From Mauremys mutica (taxonomy: Eukaryota; Chordata; Testudines; Geoemydidae), in NCBI RefSeq assembly GCF_020497125.1, contig NC_059079.1, positions 53,269,114-53,333,113 of the forward strand: a DNA stretch of 64,000 nt, in the 5' to 3' direction. Both the position numbers and the translations under genes were made by a program. Position 1 is the stretch's first letter; every line of letters starts with the position of its first letter. Positions 63,101-64,000 of this stretch are shown piece after piece. The notes beneath the pieces are model-generated. The model ran no database searches. It was not told the origin of the DNA and worked only from the letters and a program-made list of their open reading frames with translations.

Positions 63101-63257
63101 TTTAGAATTTTTAAAAATAGAAAATAATGCAAGATTAGCTCACAGAGCACATGGACATCGTATTGAATGGAATCTTCTCCAGCTTCGTTTACAGCCACAC
63201 ATGTATATCTCCCAGCATCTTCTGCCTGGGTCCGTGGAATCTGTAACACTCTGCCTC
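1338..63257 (-). CDS. HMCN1: Hemicentin-1, internal part (43 exons: Ig array, six TSP1 repeats, start of nidogen G2)
   Basis: The gene encodes a very large secreted extracellular-matrix protein of basement membranes and cell junctions. The window holds 43 exons that join in frame to 2257 codons. The domain order is one half Ig, 18 full Ig I-set domains, six thrombospondin type-1 repeats and a partial nidogen G2 barrel. The run of six TSP1 repeats followed by G2 fits hemicentin-1; from memory hemicentin-2 has fewer TSP1 repeats. Each Ig domain shows the Cys-x(n)-Trp core and the D-x-G/A-x-Y-x-C motif. Introns between domains are phase 1. No start or stop codon is in the window: the gene enters from beyond base 64000 and leaves before base 1. 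No frameshift or in-frame stop was found in any exon, so it looks functional. Coordinates span introns; exons are listed separately. Confidence 0.95.
3014..5913 (+). pseudogene. Myb/SANT-like gene of Harbinger copy 1, two exons, broken
   Basis: The exon 1 remnant begins near 3001 but hits a stop after [10 protein letters not shown], and a frame shift follows. The DNA-binding part lacks about 80 bp compared with copy 2. The acidic end of exon 1 is still open ([14 protein letters not shown] to DPESGEGS) and stops at a gtaagt donor after 3525. Exon 2 starts after cacag at 5456 and reads to a TAG at 5911-5913. It encodes a Gln/Glu/Arg-rich probable coiled coil ([19 protein letters not shown]), then a Pro- and Cys-containing tail ([17 protein letters not shown]). 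An AATAAA lies at 5993-5998. The intron is 1930 bp, more than twice that of copy 2. Confidence 0.75.
4366..5103 (+). repeat. Pair of direct repeats inside the Harbinger copy 1 intron
   Basis: gtgcaaaaggactggtaacc occurs near 4371 and again near 5014. cagtatggctggtaacc occurs near 4458 and again near 5073. The spacing of each pair is about 620-640 bp, suggesting an old internal duplication, which would help explain the longer intron in copy 1. Confidence 0.6.
6662..7089 (-). pseudogene. Harbinger transposase remnant, copy 1
   Basis: Against the open 439-codon transposase of copy 2, this remnant keeps the first ~45 residues ([16 protein letters not shown]) and about residues 244-338 ([29 protein letters not shown]). 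The helix-turn-helix region and first catalytic Asp are lost in one deletion near 7003, and the end containing the catalytic Glu in a second deletion near 6710. The two pieces lie in different frames. It cannot encode an active nuclease. Confidence 0.85.
8084..8205 (-). CDS. HMCN1: HMCN1 exon 42: nidogen G2, part 3
   Basis: 122 bp, phase 1 in and phase 0 out. It encodes [20 protein letters not shown]. Of two possible acceptors I chose the one after ttcacag because it makes the FATG-EIL junction in frame. Confidence 0.92.
8529..8666 (-). CDS. HMCN1: HMCN1 exon 41: nidogen G2, part 2
   Basis: 138 bp, phase 1 in and out. It encodes [17 protein letters not shown] and [18 protein letters not shown]. 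Confidence 0.94.
8900..9049 (-). CDS. HMCN1: HMCN1 exon 40: start of nidogen G2 beta-barrel
   Basis: 150 bp, phase 1 in and out. It encodes [19 protein letters not shown] and ITNVPRSL. The G2 barrel is shared by nidogens and hemicentins; in nidogen it binds collagen IV and perlecan. Confidence 0.94.
10249..10419 (-). CDS. HMCN1: HMCN1 exon 39: thrombospondin type-1 repeat 6
   Basis: 171 bp, phase 1 at both ends. It has [17 protein letters not shown] and ends SRCNIQACP. It joins GGPPRARG of the first G2 exon. Confidence 0.94.
10749..11067. mobile_element. hAT-like non-autonomous element, GC-rich
   Basis: 319 bp with inverted ends of about 42 bp, starting CAGGGGCGACTCTAGACATT at left and (inverted) CAGGGGCAGCTCTAGCCATT at right, both reaching CCCAAGCACGGCGGCA. 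The core repeats ggaggtccac and ggagccg(c/t)gggacc units. No clear 8-bp target duplication remains (catgcatc and atactgat). It lies in the intron between exons 38 and 39. Confidence 0.8.
12452..12622 (-). CDS. HMCN1: HMCN1 exon 38: thrombospondin type-1 repeat 5
   Basis: 171 bp, phase 1 at both ends. It has [20 protein letters not shown] and ends QRCNTDLCP. No Met-initiated open frame covers it; it was found from the conserved 171-bp exon pattern and splice sites. Confidence 0.93.
13356..13526 (-). CDS. HMCN1: HMCN1 exon 37: thrombospondin type-1 repeat 4
   Basis: 171 bp, phase 1 at both ends. It has [17 protein letters not shown] and ends FCNSDPCP. Confidence 0.94.
13997..14110 (-). mobile_element. 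CR1 3'-end fragment
   Basis: It contains catagcatttaaggccagaa and ccattagatcatgtagtcta, a diverged match to the CR1 end at 18547 in the same orientation. It is short and eroded. Confidence 0.65.
14507..14677 (-). CDS. HMCN1: HMCN1 exon 36: thrombospondin type-1 repeat 3
   Basis: 171 bp, phase 1 at both ends. It has [17 protein letters not shown] and ends [10 protein letters not shown]. Confidence 0.94.
15830..16000 (-). CDS. HMCN1: HMCN1 exon 35: thrombospondin type-1 repeat 2
   Basis: 171 bp, phase 1 at both ends. It opens [20 protein letters not shown] and closes IMCNIRPCP, with TSP1-type Trp and Cys spacing. Confidence 0.94.
16160..16330 (-). CDS. HMCN1: HMCN1 exon 34: thrombospondin type-1 repeat 1
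   Basis: 171 bp (57 codons), phase 1 at both ends. The start [17 protein letters not shown] has Trp residues for possible C-mannosylation and the C-x2-T-C-x2-G pattern for possible O-fucosylation. Six cysteines fit a TSP1 fold. Confidence 0.94.
17170..17439 (-). CDS. HMCN1: HMCN1 exon 33: complete Ig-S, the last Ig domain
   Basis: 270 bp, phase 1 at both ends. It contains [19 protein letters not shown] and [14 protein letters not shown], and ends with FTVQ directly before the first TSP1 exon. Confidence 0.94.
18130..18211 (-). CDS. HMCN1: HMCN1 exon 32: second half of Ig-R
   Basis: 82 bp, phase 0 in and phase 1 out. It encodes [19 protein letters not shown]. It lacks a starting Met and is too short to stand out as an open frame. 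Confidence 0.92.
18547..18735 (-). mobile_element. CR1 3'-end fragment
   Basis: The plus strand reads catagact repeated, then ttaaggtcagaagggaccat and tgatcatctagtctgacctc. This is the reverse complement of a reptilian CR1 3' UTR with its short terminal repeat. It lies in the intron between HMCN1 exons 31 and 32. Confidence 0.75.
19547..19737 (-). CDS. HMCN1: HMCN1 exon 31: first half of Ig-R
   Basis: 191 bp, phase 1 in and phase 0 out. It starts [13 protein letters not shown] and carries [19 protein letters not shown]. It ends SLAIYGTV. Confidence 0.93.
19946..20080 (-). CDS. HMCN1: HMCN1 exon 30: second half of Ig-Q
   Basis: 135 bp, phase 1 in and out. It encodes [13 protein letters not shown] and [14 protein letters not shown], and ends at the FVYVK linker. 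Confidence 0.93.
20505..21677 (+). mobile_element. CR1 LINE, 5'-truncated, 3' part of reverse transcriptase plus 3' UTR
   Basis: It is antisense to HMCN1 in the intron between exons 29 and 30. The open frame to 21310 encodes the C-terminal half of a CR1 reverse transcriptase: [75 protein letters not shown] and [16 protein letters not shown]. The usual VPQGS is VPQRS and the usual FADD is SADD, so the copy is probably inactive. The frame then breaks. The 3' UTR ends in a twice-repeated ttcttatg, typical of CR1 3' ends. It has no 5' part, as usual for CR1. Confidence 0.9.
21790..22021. mobile_element. hAT-like MITE
   Basis: 232 bp with inverted ends CAGTATTTCCCAAACTTGG and (inverted) CAGTGTTTCCCAAACTTGG. 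It is flanked by gtctagac (21782-21789) and gtctggac (22022-22029), an 8-bp duplication with one mismatch. It lies about 110 bp from the CR1 3' end and 150 bp from exon 29. Confidence 0.8.
22174..22387 (-). CDS. HMCN1: HMCN1 exon 29: end of Ig-P fused to start of Ig-Q
   Basis: 214 bp, phase 0 in and phase 1 out. The first part has [18 protein letters not shown] and the second has [19 protein letters not shown]. This is the only exon here that crosses an Ig/Ig boundary, so the usual interdomain phase-1 intron is absent. Confidence 0.93.
23014..24792 (+). CDS. Myb/SANT-like DNA-binding protein of Harbinger copy 2 (exons 23014-23590 and 24416-24792)
   Basis: This is the transposon's accessory DNA-binding protein. 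In Harbinger systems the Myb-like partner binds element ends and helps bring the transposase to DNA. Residues ~20-108 form a trihelix/SANT-like domain ([51 protein letters not shown]). An acidic stretch follows, then a Gln/Glu/Arg-rich probable coiled coil. The intron 23591-24415 has gtaagt and cacag ends and is phase 1, rebuilding an Ala codon. I start at 23014 because the same ATG exists in copy 1; an in-frame ATG at 22933 is an alternative. Compared with copy 1, a one-base loss near 24730 shifts the frame, so the Cys-rich tail is replaced and the protein stops at 24792, about 317 residues. Confidence 0.8.
25909..27228 (-). CDS. Harbinger DDE transposase, 439 codons open (HARBI1-like)
   Basis: A PIF/Harbinger-type nuclease of the DDE_Tnp_4 family, acting in the nucleus to cut and rejoin the element. 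There is a helix-turn-helix-like stretch at ~162-181 ([20 protein letters not shown]). The likely catalytic triad is D222 (GGAIDGTH), D310 ([11 protein letters not shown]) and E346 ([13 protein letters not shown]), with 35 residues between D310 and E346. The reading frame has no stop or shift and ends in TGA at 25909-25911. A second Met at residue 13 ([14 protein letters not shown], start 27192) fits the family better and may be the true start. An AATAAA on this strand lies at 25780-25785. The length fits family members of 350-450 residues. It lies on the same strand as HMCN1. Confidence 0.9.
   Translation of the reverse strand: MTAWTPQHSTAIMEPAAIIAALMAVVNSSHLIVHLFNSQMLRNRARRQWQPGEDMKSQTGTDLSESTGHRAVEIMVALGHVHAMGRRFWARETSTDWWDRIVLQVWDESQWLRNFRMRKGTFLELCDLLSPALKRKDTRMRAALTVQKRVAIALWKLATPDSYRSVANHFGVGKSTVGVAVMQVANAIVELLLSKVVALGNVQVVIDGFAAMGFPNCGGAIDGTHIPIVGPDHQASQYINRKGYFSMVLQALVDHRGRFTNINVGWPGKVHDARVFRNSGLFKCLQAGSFFPDHKITVGDVQMPTVILGDPAYPLMPWLMKPYTGALDSEKELFNYRLSKCRMVVECAFGRLKGRWRSLLTRSDLSENNIPIVIAACCVLHNLCESKGETFLAGWEVEANRLAADYAQPDTRAIRRSQREALCIWEALKARFLREQRNL
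27563..28768. other. HMCN1 intron between Harbinger copy 2 and exon 28
   Basis: No exon, RNA gene or classifiable repeat recognised. Confidence 0.6.
28769..28959 (-). CDS. HMCN1: HMCN1 exon 28: first half of Ig-P
   Basis: 191 bp, phase 1 in and phase 0 out. It starts [10 protein letters not shown] and carries [19 protein letters not shown]. The 6.4-kb intron downstream hosts the better-preserved Harbinger element. Confidence 0.93.
29354..29623 (-). CDS. HMCN1: HMCN1 exon 27: complete Ig-O in one exon
   Basis: 270 bp, phase 1 at both ends. It contains [19 protein letters not shown] and [14 protein letters not shown], and has no internal intron. Confidence 0.94.
30641..30775 (-). CDS. HMCN1: HMCN1 exon 26: second half of Ig-N
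   Basis: 135 bp, phase 1 in and out. It encodes [16 protein letters not shown] and [14 protein letters not shown]. Confidence 0.92.
30905..31042 (-). CDS. HMCN1: HMCN1 exon 25: first half of Ig-N
   Basis: 138 bp, phase 1 in and out. It encodes [17 protein letters not shown] and [19 protein letters not shown]. Only about 40 bp separates its acceptor from the end of the DIRS-like insertion. Confidence 0.92.
31679..31706. repeat. (GT)n plus poly-G tract
   Basis: gtgtgtgtgtgtgtgtg followed by about ten G, inside the DIRS-like element near the recombinase remnant. Confidence 0.9.
32926..33775. mobile_element. Interspersed element interrupting the DIRS copy (class uncertain)
   Basis: DIRS coding similarity stops at about 32926 on one side, and gag-like sequence resumes near 33768 on the other. 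The DNA between, excluding the hAT-like piece at 33141-33472, contains a non-DIRS block. Its right part (aacgttataaatgagcattg, gaaacaacgttaactgggat, ggcattactatactg) resembles a mariner/Tigger-type terminal region. The class is a guess from memory. Confidence 0.4.
33141..33472. mobile_element. hAT-like non-autonomous element nested in the DIRS region
   Basis: 332 bp with inverted ends CAGGGCCATCCTTA and (inverted) CAGGGCTGTCCCAAG. The flanking 8-mers ggagcagc and gtggcagc match at 6 of 8 bases, a possible decayed target duplication. The inside is GC-rich. Open frames across it on both strands are low-complexity and not genes. Confidence 0.6.
35160..35285. repeat. Foldback repeat
   Basis: ggccaaattttcacacgctt and tatcttactccccgagtag face ctactcacatgagtaagata and ctggcacaatgtgg. 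It lies about 100 bp from exon 24. Confidence 0.5.
35381..35488 (-). CDS. HMCN1: HMCN1 exon 24: second half of Ig-M
   Basis: 108 bp, phase 1 in and out. It encodes [19 protein letters not shown]. The 4.3-kb intron after it hosts the DIRS-like element. Confidence 0.92.
35673..35837 (-). CDS. HMCN1: HMCN1 exon 23: first half of Ig-M
   Basis: 165 bp, phase 1 in and out. It starts [10 protein letters not shown] and carries [19 protein letters not shown]. Confidence 0.92.
36039..36160 (-). CDS. HMCN1: HMCN1 exon 22: second half of Ig-L
   Basis: 122 bp, phase 2 in and phase 1 out. It encodes [14 protein letters not shown] and [16 protein letters not shown]. Confidence 0.92.
36161..37627. other. 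HMCN1 intron between exons 22 and 21
   Basis: A moderately GC-rich stretch at about 36670-37100 carries overlapping open frames on both strands without known motifs; it may be an eroded repeat. Nothing else recognised. Confidence 0.5.
37628..37784 (-). CDS. HMCN1: HMCN1 exon 21: first half of Ig-L
   Basis: 157 bp, phase 1 in and phase 2 out. It starts [10 protein letters not shown] and carries [20 protein letters not shown] possible N-glycosylation site (NFT) is visible. Confidence 0.92.
38348..38475 (-). CDS. HMCN1: HMCN1 exon 20: second half of Ig-K
   Basis: 128 bp, phase 2 in and phase 1 out. It encodes [16 protein letters not shown] and [14 protein letters not shown]. Confidence 0.92.
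38969..39113 (-). CDS. HMCN1: HMCN1 exon 19: first half of Ig-K
   Basis: 145 bp, phase 1 in and phase 2 out. It starts [10 protein letters not shown] and carries [20 protein letters not shown] long (AG)n tract lies about 30 bp upstream of its acceptor on the coding strand. Confidence 0.92.
39142..39172. repeat. (AG)n microsatellite
   Basis: An uninterrupted AG dinucleotide run of about 15 units. On the HMCN1 coding strand it reads (CT)n, placing a long pyrimidine tract about 30 bp upstream of exon 19. Confidence 0.95.
40199..40340 (-). CDS. HMCN1: HMCN1 exon 18: second half of Ig-J
   Basis: 142 bp, phase 0 in and phase 1 out. It encodes [19 protein letters not shown] and [14 protein letters not shown]. 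Confidence 0.93.
40527..40677. repeat. Foldback repeat with ~50-bp arms
   Basis: The left arm (taatatattttattgaacca, then acttctgttggtgagagaga) is the inverse of the right arm (cttgcaccaacaaaagttga, then tccaataaaagatattgcct). The loop is about 45 bp. The class is unknown. It lies in the intron between exons 17 and 18. Confidence 0.75.
41349..41475. repeat. Foldback (MITE-like) repeat
   Basis: caattctgcaactccttctc and tgcaggcggacccc are imperfectly inverse to ggggtccacccatgcagaac and gattgcag. A tgaagtcaatagg core lies in the centre. Confidence 0.5.
41812..41883. repeat. Short palindromic repeat (tcaatgg family)
   Basis: gggcctgatccaaagcccaa and gtcaatggaaagactccc are inverse to gggctttgaatcaagcc, with atttcaatgg in the right arm. 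A diverged relative lies at 54922-54989. Confidence 0.65.
44510..44646 (-). CDS. HMCN1: HMCN1 exon 17: first half of Ig-J
   Basis: 137 bp, phase 1 in and phase 0 out. It starts [12 protein letters not shown] and has [19 protein letters not shown]. It ends GELLQ, which joins ATPRVRI of the next exon 4.2 kb downstream. Confidence 0.93.
45604..46780 (-). mobile_element. CR1-like LINE, decayed, reverse strand
   Basis: Read on the minus strand, it carries eroded reverse-transcriptase motifs, including a YLDF-x-KAFD-like stretch near 46690-46640. Around 45824-46135 an open piece contains [19 protein letters not shown], the CR1 C-terminal pattern. The 3' end, near 45604-45680 on the plus strand, matches other CR1 ends in this window (agatcagaagagaccattgt). 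It lies in the intron between HMCN1 exons 16 and 17. Confidence 0.75.
47105..47186 (-). CDS. HMCN1: HMCN1 exon 16: second half of Ig-I
   Basis: 82 bp, phase 0 in and phase 1 out. It encodes [17 protein letters not shown] and KEYLVRVH. The intron downstream contains a decayed CR1 LINE. Confidence 0.93.
48333..48529 (-). CDS. HMCN1: HMCN1 exon 15: first half of Ig-I
   Basis: 197 bp, phase 1 in and phase 0 out. It starts [13 protein letters not shown] and carries [19 protein letters not shown]. Confidence 0.93.
49182..49460 (-). CDS. HMCN1: HMCN1 exon 14: complete Ig-H in one exon
   Basis: 279 bp, phase 1 at both ends, so this Ig domain has no internal intron. It contains [19 protein letters not shown] and [14 protein letters not shown]. 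It is one of three single-exon Ig domains in the window. Confidence 0.94.
49966..50063 (-). CDS. HMCN1: HMCN1 exon 13: second half of Ig-G
   Basis: 98 bp, phase 2 in and phase 1 out. It encodes [19 protein letters not shown], followed by [13 protein letters not shown]. Confidence 0.92.
50256..50439 (-). CDS. HMCN1: HMCN1 exon 12: first half of Ig-G
   Basis: 184 bp, phase 1 in and phase 2 out. It starts [13 protein letters not shown] and carries [19 protein letters not shown]. Confidence 0.92.
51563..51687 (-). CDS. HMCN1: HMCN1 exon 11: second half of Ig-F
   Basis: 125 bp, phase 2 in and phase 1 out. It encodes [12 protein letters not shown] and [17 protein letters not shown]. Confidence 0.92.
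52286..52425 (-). mobile_element. CR1 3'-end fragment with A-rich tract
   Basis: The plus strand reads cagaatcatggaagattagg, then ttggaagacacctcaggaag and catctagtccaaccctctgc, the reverse complement of a second CR1 3'-end type. An A-rich (aaataa)n tract follows to about 52422. It lies in the intron between exons 10 and 11. Confidence 0.7.
52934..53093 (-). CDS. HMCN1: HMCN1 exon 10: first half of Ig-F
   Basis: 160 bp, phase 1 in and phase 2 out. It starts [10 protein letters not shown] and carries [19 protein letters not shown]. Confidence 0.92.
53376..53505. repeat. Foldback repeat related to 61448-61567
   Basis: gatgcagcaaacacttaagc and acatacttaact face gttaagcacatgttcaaatg and cttagcatcc. 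The central caatgaagtccacagg is the same core type as other foldbacks here. Confidence 0.55.
54047..54196 (-). CDS. HMCN1: HMCN1 exon 9: second half of Ig-E
   Basis: 150 bp, phase 1 in and out. It encodes [18 protein letters not shown] and [14 protein letters not shown]. Confidence 0.93.
54467..54598 (-). CDS. HMCN1: HMCN1 exon 8: first half of Ig-E
   Basis: 132 bp, phase 1 in and out. It starts PPSIEGPEQ and has [19 protein letters not shown]. Asn-x-Ser/Thr sequons (NET) are present. Confidence 0.93.
54701..54782 (-). CDS. HMCN1: HMCN1 exon 7: second half of Ig-D
   Basis: 82 bp, phase 0 in and phase 1 out. It encodes [17 protein letters not shown] and the G strand ending NVY. Confidence 0.93.
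54922..54989. repeat. Short palindromic repeat (tcaatgg family)
   Basis: cttgattcaaagcccattga and aaagactcccactgacttca, then atggtcattgggtcagac: the same layout as 41812-41883 but more eroded. It lies about 70 bp from exon 6. Confidence 0.6.
55056..55258 (-). CDS. HMCN1: HMCN1 exon 6: first half of Ig-D
   Basis: 203 bp, phase 1 in and phase 0 out. It starts at PPNIKDQSG and carries [19 protein letters not shown]. It ends at IKSAE. Confidence 0.93.
55389..55502 (-). CDS. HMCN1: HMCN1 exon 5: second half of Ig-C
   Basis: 114 bp, phase 1 in and out. It encodes [10 protein letters not shown] and [19 protein letters not shown]. The donor reads TATG then gtttgt: a GT, but a weak match to consensus. 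Confidence 0.9.
55503..57467. other. HMCN1 intron between exons 5 and 4
   Basis: There is a short palindromic repeat at about 55722-55790 (core ccactgaagtcaatggagct). The rest, to 57467, has no gene or element I can name. Confidence 0.55.
57468..57629 (-). CDS. HMCN1: HMCN1 exon 4: first half of Ig-C
   Basis: 162 bp, phase 1 in and out. It begins with a PPSVVG linker and has [20 protein letters not shown]. It ends at LIVPG, which continues into GGRTLQ of the next exon. Confidence 0.93.
57630..59830. other. HMCN1 intron, upstream side of the hAT element
   Basis: AT-rich unique-looking sequence; nothing recognised. The hAT-like element starts at 59839. Confidence 0.6.
59839..61283. mobile_element. 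hAT-like non-autonomous element with GC-rich internal tandem array
   Basis: 1445 bp in the intron between HMCN1 exons 3 and 4. The ends are CAGGGTCGGCAACCT and (inverted) CAGGGGTCGGCAACCT. They are flanked by 8-bp duplications gcctagtg (59831-59838) and gcctagta (61284-61291), 7 of 8 identical. The inside to about 61070 is an extremely GC-rich array built from variants of ggctgagcggggccggcggc and cagcccgctgccagtctggg. The last 200 bp are AT-rich. No transposase is present. Confidence 0.85.
61448..61567. repeat. Foldback repeat
   Basis: cattcagcaaggtacttatg and gctcctacc are inverse to aggcacatgcttaagtacct and tgctgaaatg. It lies between the hAT-like element and exon 3. Confidence 0.65.
61703..61799 (-). 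CDS. HMCN1: HMCN1 exon 3: second half of Ig-B
   Basis: 97 bp, phase 0 in and phase 1 out. It encodes [14 protein letters not shown] and the strand leading to the next linker. The 4-kb intron upstream of the next exon holds the large hAT-like element. Confidence 0.92.
62173..62360 (-). CDS. HMCN1: HMCN1 exon 2: first half of Ig-B
   Basis: 188 bp, phase 1 in and phase 0 out. It starts at the PPSING linker and carries the first cysteine and core tryptophan in [19 protein letters not shown]. It ends at GGRMLQ before a gtaaaa donor. Confidence 0.92.
62530..62625. repeat. Foldback repeat
   Basis: cagcaccagatcctcagctg and gcataaagcagcatagctcc face gcaatggagctacagctatt and tacaccagccagggatctga. It lies 170 bp from exon 2. 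Confidence 0.6.
63144..63257 (-). CDS. HMCN1: HMCN1 exon 1 of window: second half of Ig-A
   Basis: 114 bp, entered and left in phase 1. It encodes the F-G strand half of an Ig I-set domain with [17 protein letters not shown]. The acceptor is cctccag and the donor is gtgagc. The first half of this domain must lie beyond base 64000. The codon across the next junction reads TTG (Leu) where hemicentin linkers usually have Val. Confidence 0.9.
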
Positions 63258-64000
63258 CTGGAGGGAAAACACATTCAAAATTTAAATCTAAAATCAAGTG
63301 ATTTCCATCACTCAAACATACCACATTCCTCTGGAGACCTGAGTCAATGACATCATGCATGACTGGGGGCAAAGGGCTGGGTATGTAATTTTCTCCCCAT
63401 TGGTTTGTCTTGAATGATCACTTTCAGTTCTGGACTAACTAAAGCTTTTTGTTTCATAGTTGCTTTCTCTACATCCAGCTTGGTTTTAGTTGGAGGTTCA
63501 TAATAAAATGTTGGCAAAGAATTAATTCCATTGGAAGGAATCTACATTCTTTGGAGACATATCAGCAACAGAGTTGTTGATCAATCTAGAAGTGAAACTT
63601 TCCACAGTGAGCTAATAGAAAACTTTGTCATTGACTCCATTAGAGAAAGTATATCAAACTGAAGAATATTTGCTGTTTGGTAAACTATGCATGACTGGAA
63701 ATTTTCACTCTCAGTGCTCAGTTATATGTGGTTTTACTCTTTGATTTTCTTCTGTATTTAAAATATTATCCCTTAACAAATTGGTGCAATTCCCTCCCTG
63801 CTCAGAGAAGAGAACAAATGTTGGAAATAATACAGATCCAGATTGTGGCTGGCTTCTGAACAGACAAGCAGAGATGGGGATGGCACAAGGAGCCTTCCCA
63901 CCTATAAGCTGTACCGCCACCCTCTGAACAGAATCCAGATAAAACTGCACTGCTAAGTGCAGGAAATACTCCCTACAAGTGCTCCCTGGAGCATGAGCTT
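63258..64000. other. HMCN1 intron upstream of exon 1 (partial)
   Basis: The first half of Ig-A, expected upstream, is not found here: no Cys-Trp Ig core can be read on the minus strand up to base 64000. Confidence 0.65.

Noticed and set aside
63258..63372. Upstream extension of the exon 1 open frame
   Set aside because: The residues before GGRVLQIPR do not look like an Ig domain and follow a good acceptor (cctccag), so they are intron sequence.
1..64000. CRISPR arrays, bacterial-type operons, tRNA or rRNA genes
   Set aside because: None seen; the window has vertebrate intron-exon structure and interspersed repeats throughout.

Overview
The window looks like nuclear DNA from a reptile, most likely a turtle. 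The evidence is a vertebrate gene with many small exons in large introns, CR1 LINEs, a DIRS-like retrotransposon, two long PIF/Harbinger elements and GC-rich hAT elements. The turtle assignment is an inference from the repeat style and cannot be proved from this sequence alone.

One host gene fills the window on the minus strand: hemicentin-1 (HMCN1), a giant secreted basement-membrane protein. I could place 43 internal coding exons between 63257 and 1338, totalling 6771 bp (2257 codons). Every junction has splice dinucleotides and every intron keeps the frame. Read 5' to 3', from high to low coordinates, they encode the second half of one Ig domain (63.2 kb), 18 complete Ig I-set domains (62.4 to 17.2 kb, called Ig-B to Ig-S here), six thrombospondin type-1 repeats of one 171-bp exon each (16.3 to 10.2 kb), and four exons of the nidogen G2 beta-barrel (9.0, 8.6, 8.1 and 1.4 kb). 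The N-terminal VWA region and earlier Ig domains lie beyond base 64000. The rest of G2, the EGF repeats and the C-terminus lie before base 1.

The introns carry mobile elements. Two related Harbinger elements sit at 2612-7452 (decayed, TSD TAA) and 22624-27559 (better preserved). Each has a two-exon Myb/SANT-like gene on the plus strand converging on a DDE transposase gene on the minus strand. In the second copy the 439-codon transposase is open with D222, D310 and E346 present, and the SANT gene appears to have one frameshift near its end. At 31.08-34.72 kb there is a decayed DIRS-like retrotransposon, interrupted at about 32.93-33.78 kb by other repeats that themselves contain a hAT-like element with terminal repeats. 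A CR1 LINE 3' part lies at 20.5-21.7 kb, a more decayed CR1 at 45.6-46.8 kb and short CR1 ends elsewhere. Non-autonomous hAT elements lie at 10.75, 21.79 and 59.84 kb. Many short foldback elements are scattered through the introns.

No tRNA, rRNA, CRISPR or second host gene was found. The most interesting element biologically is the Harbinger pair: a nearly complete two-protein transposon beside its own deletion derivative.
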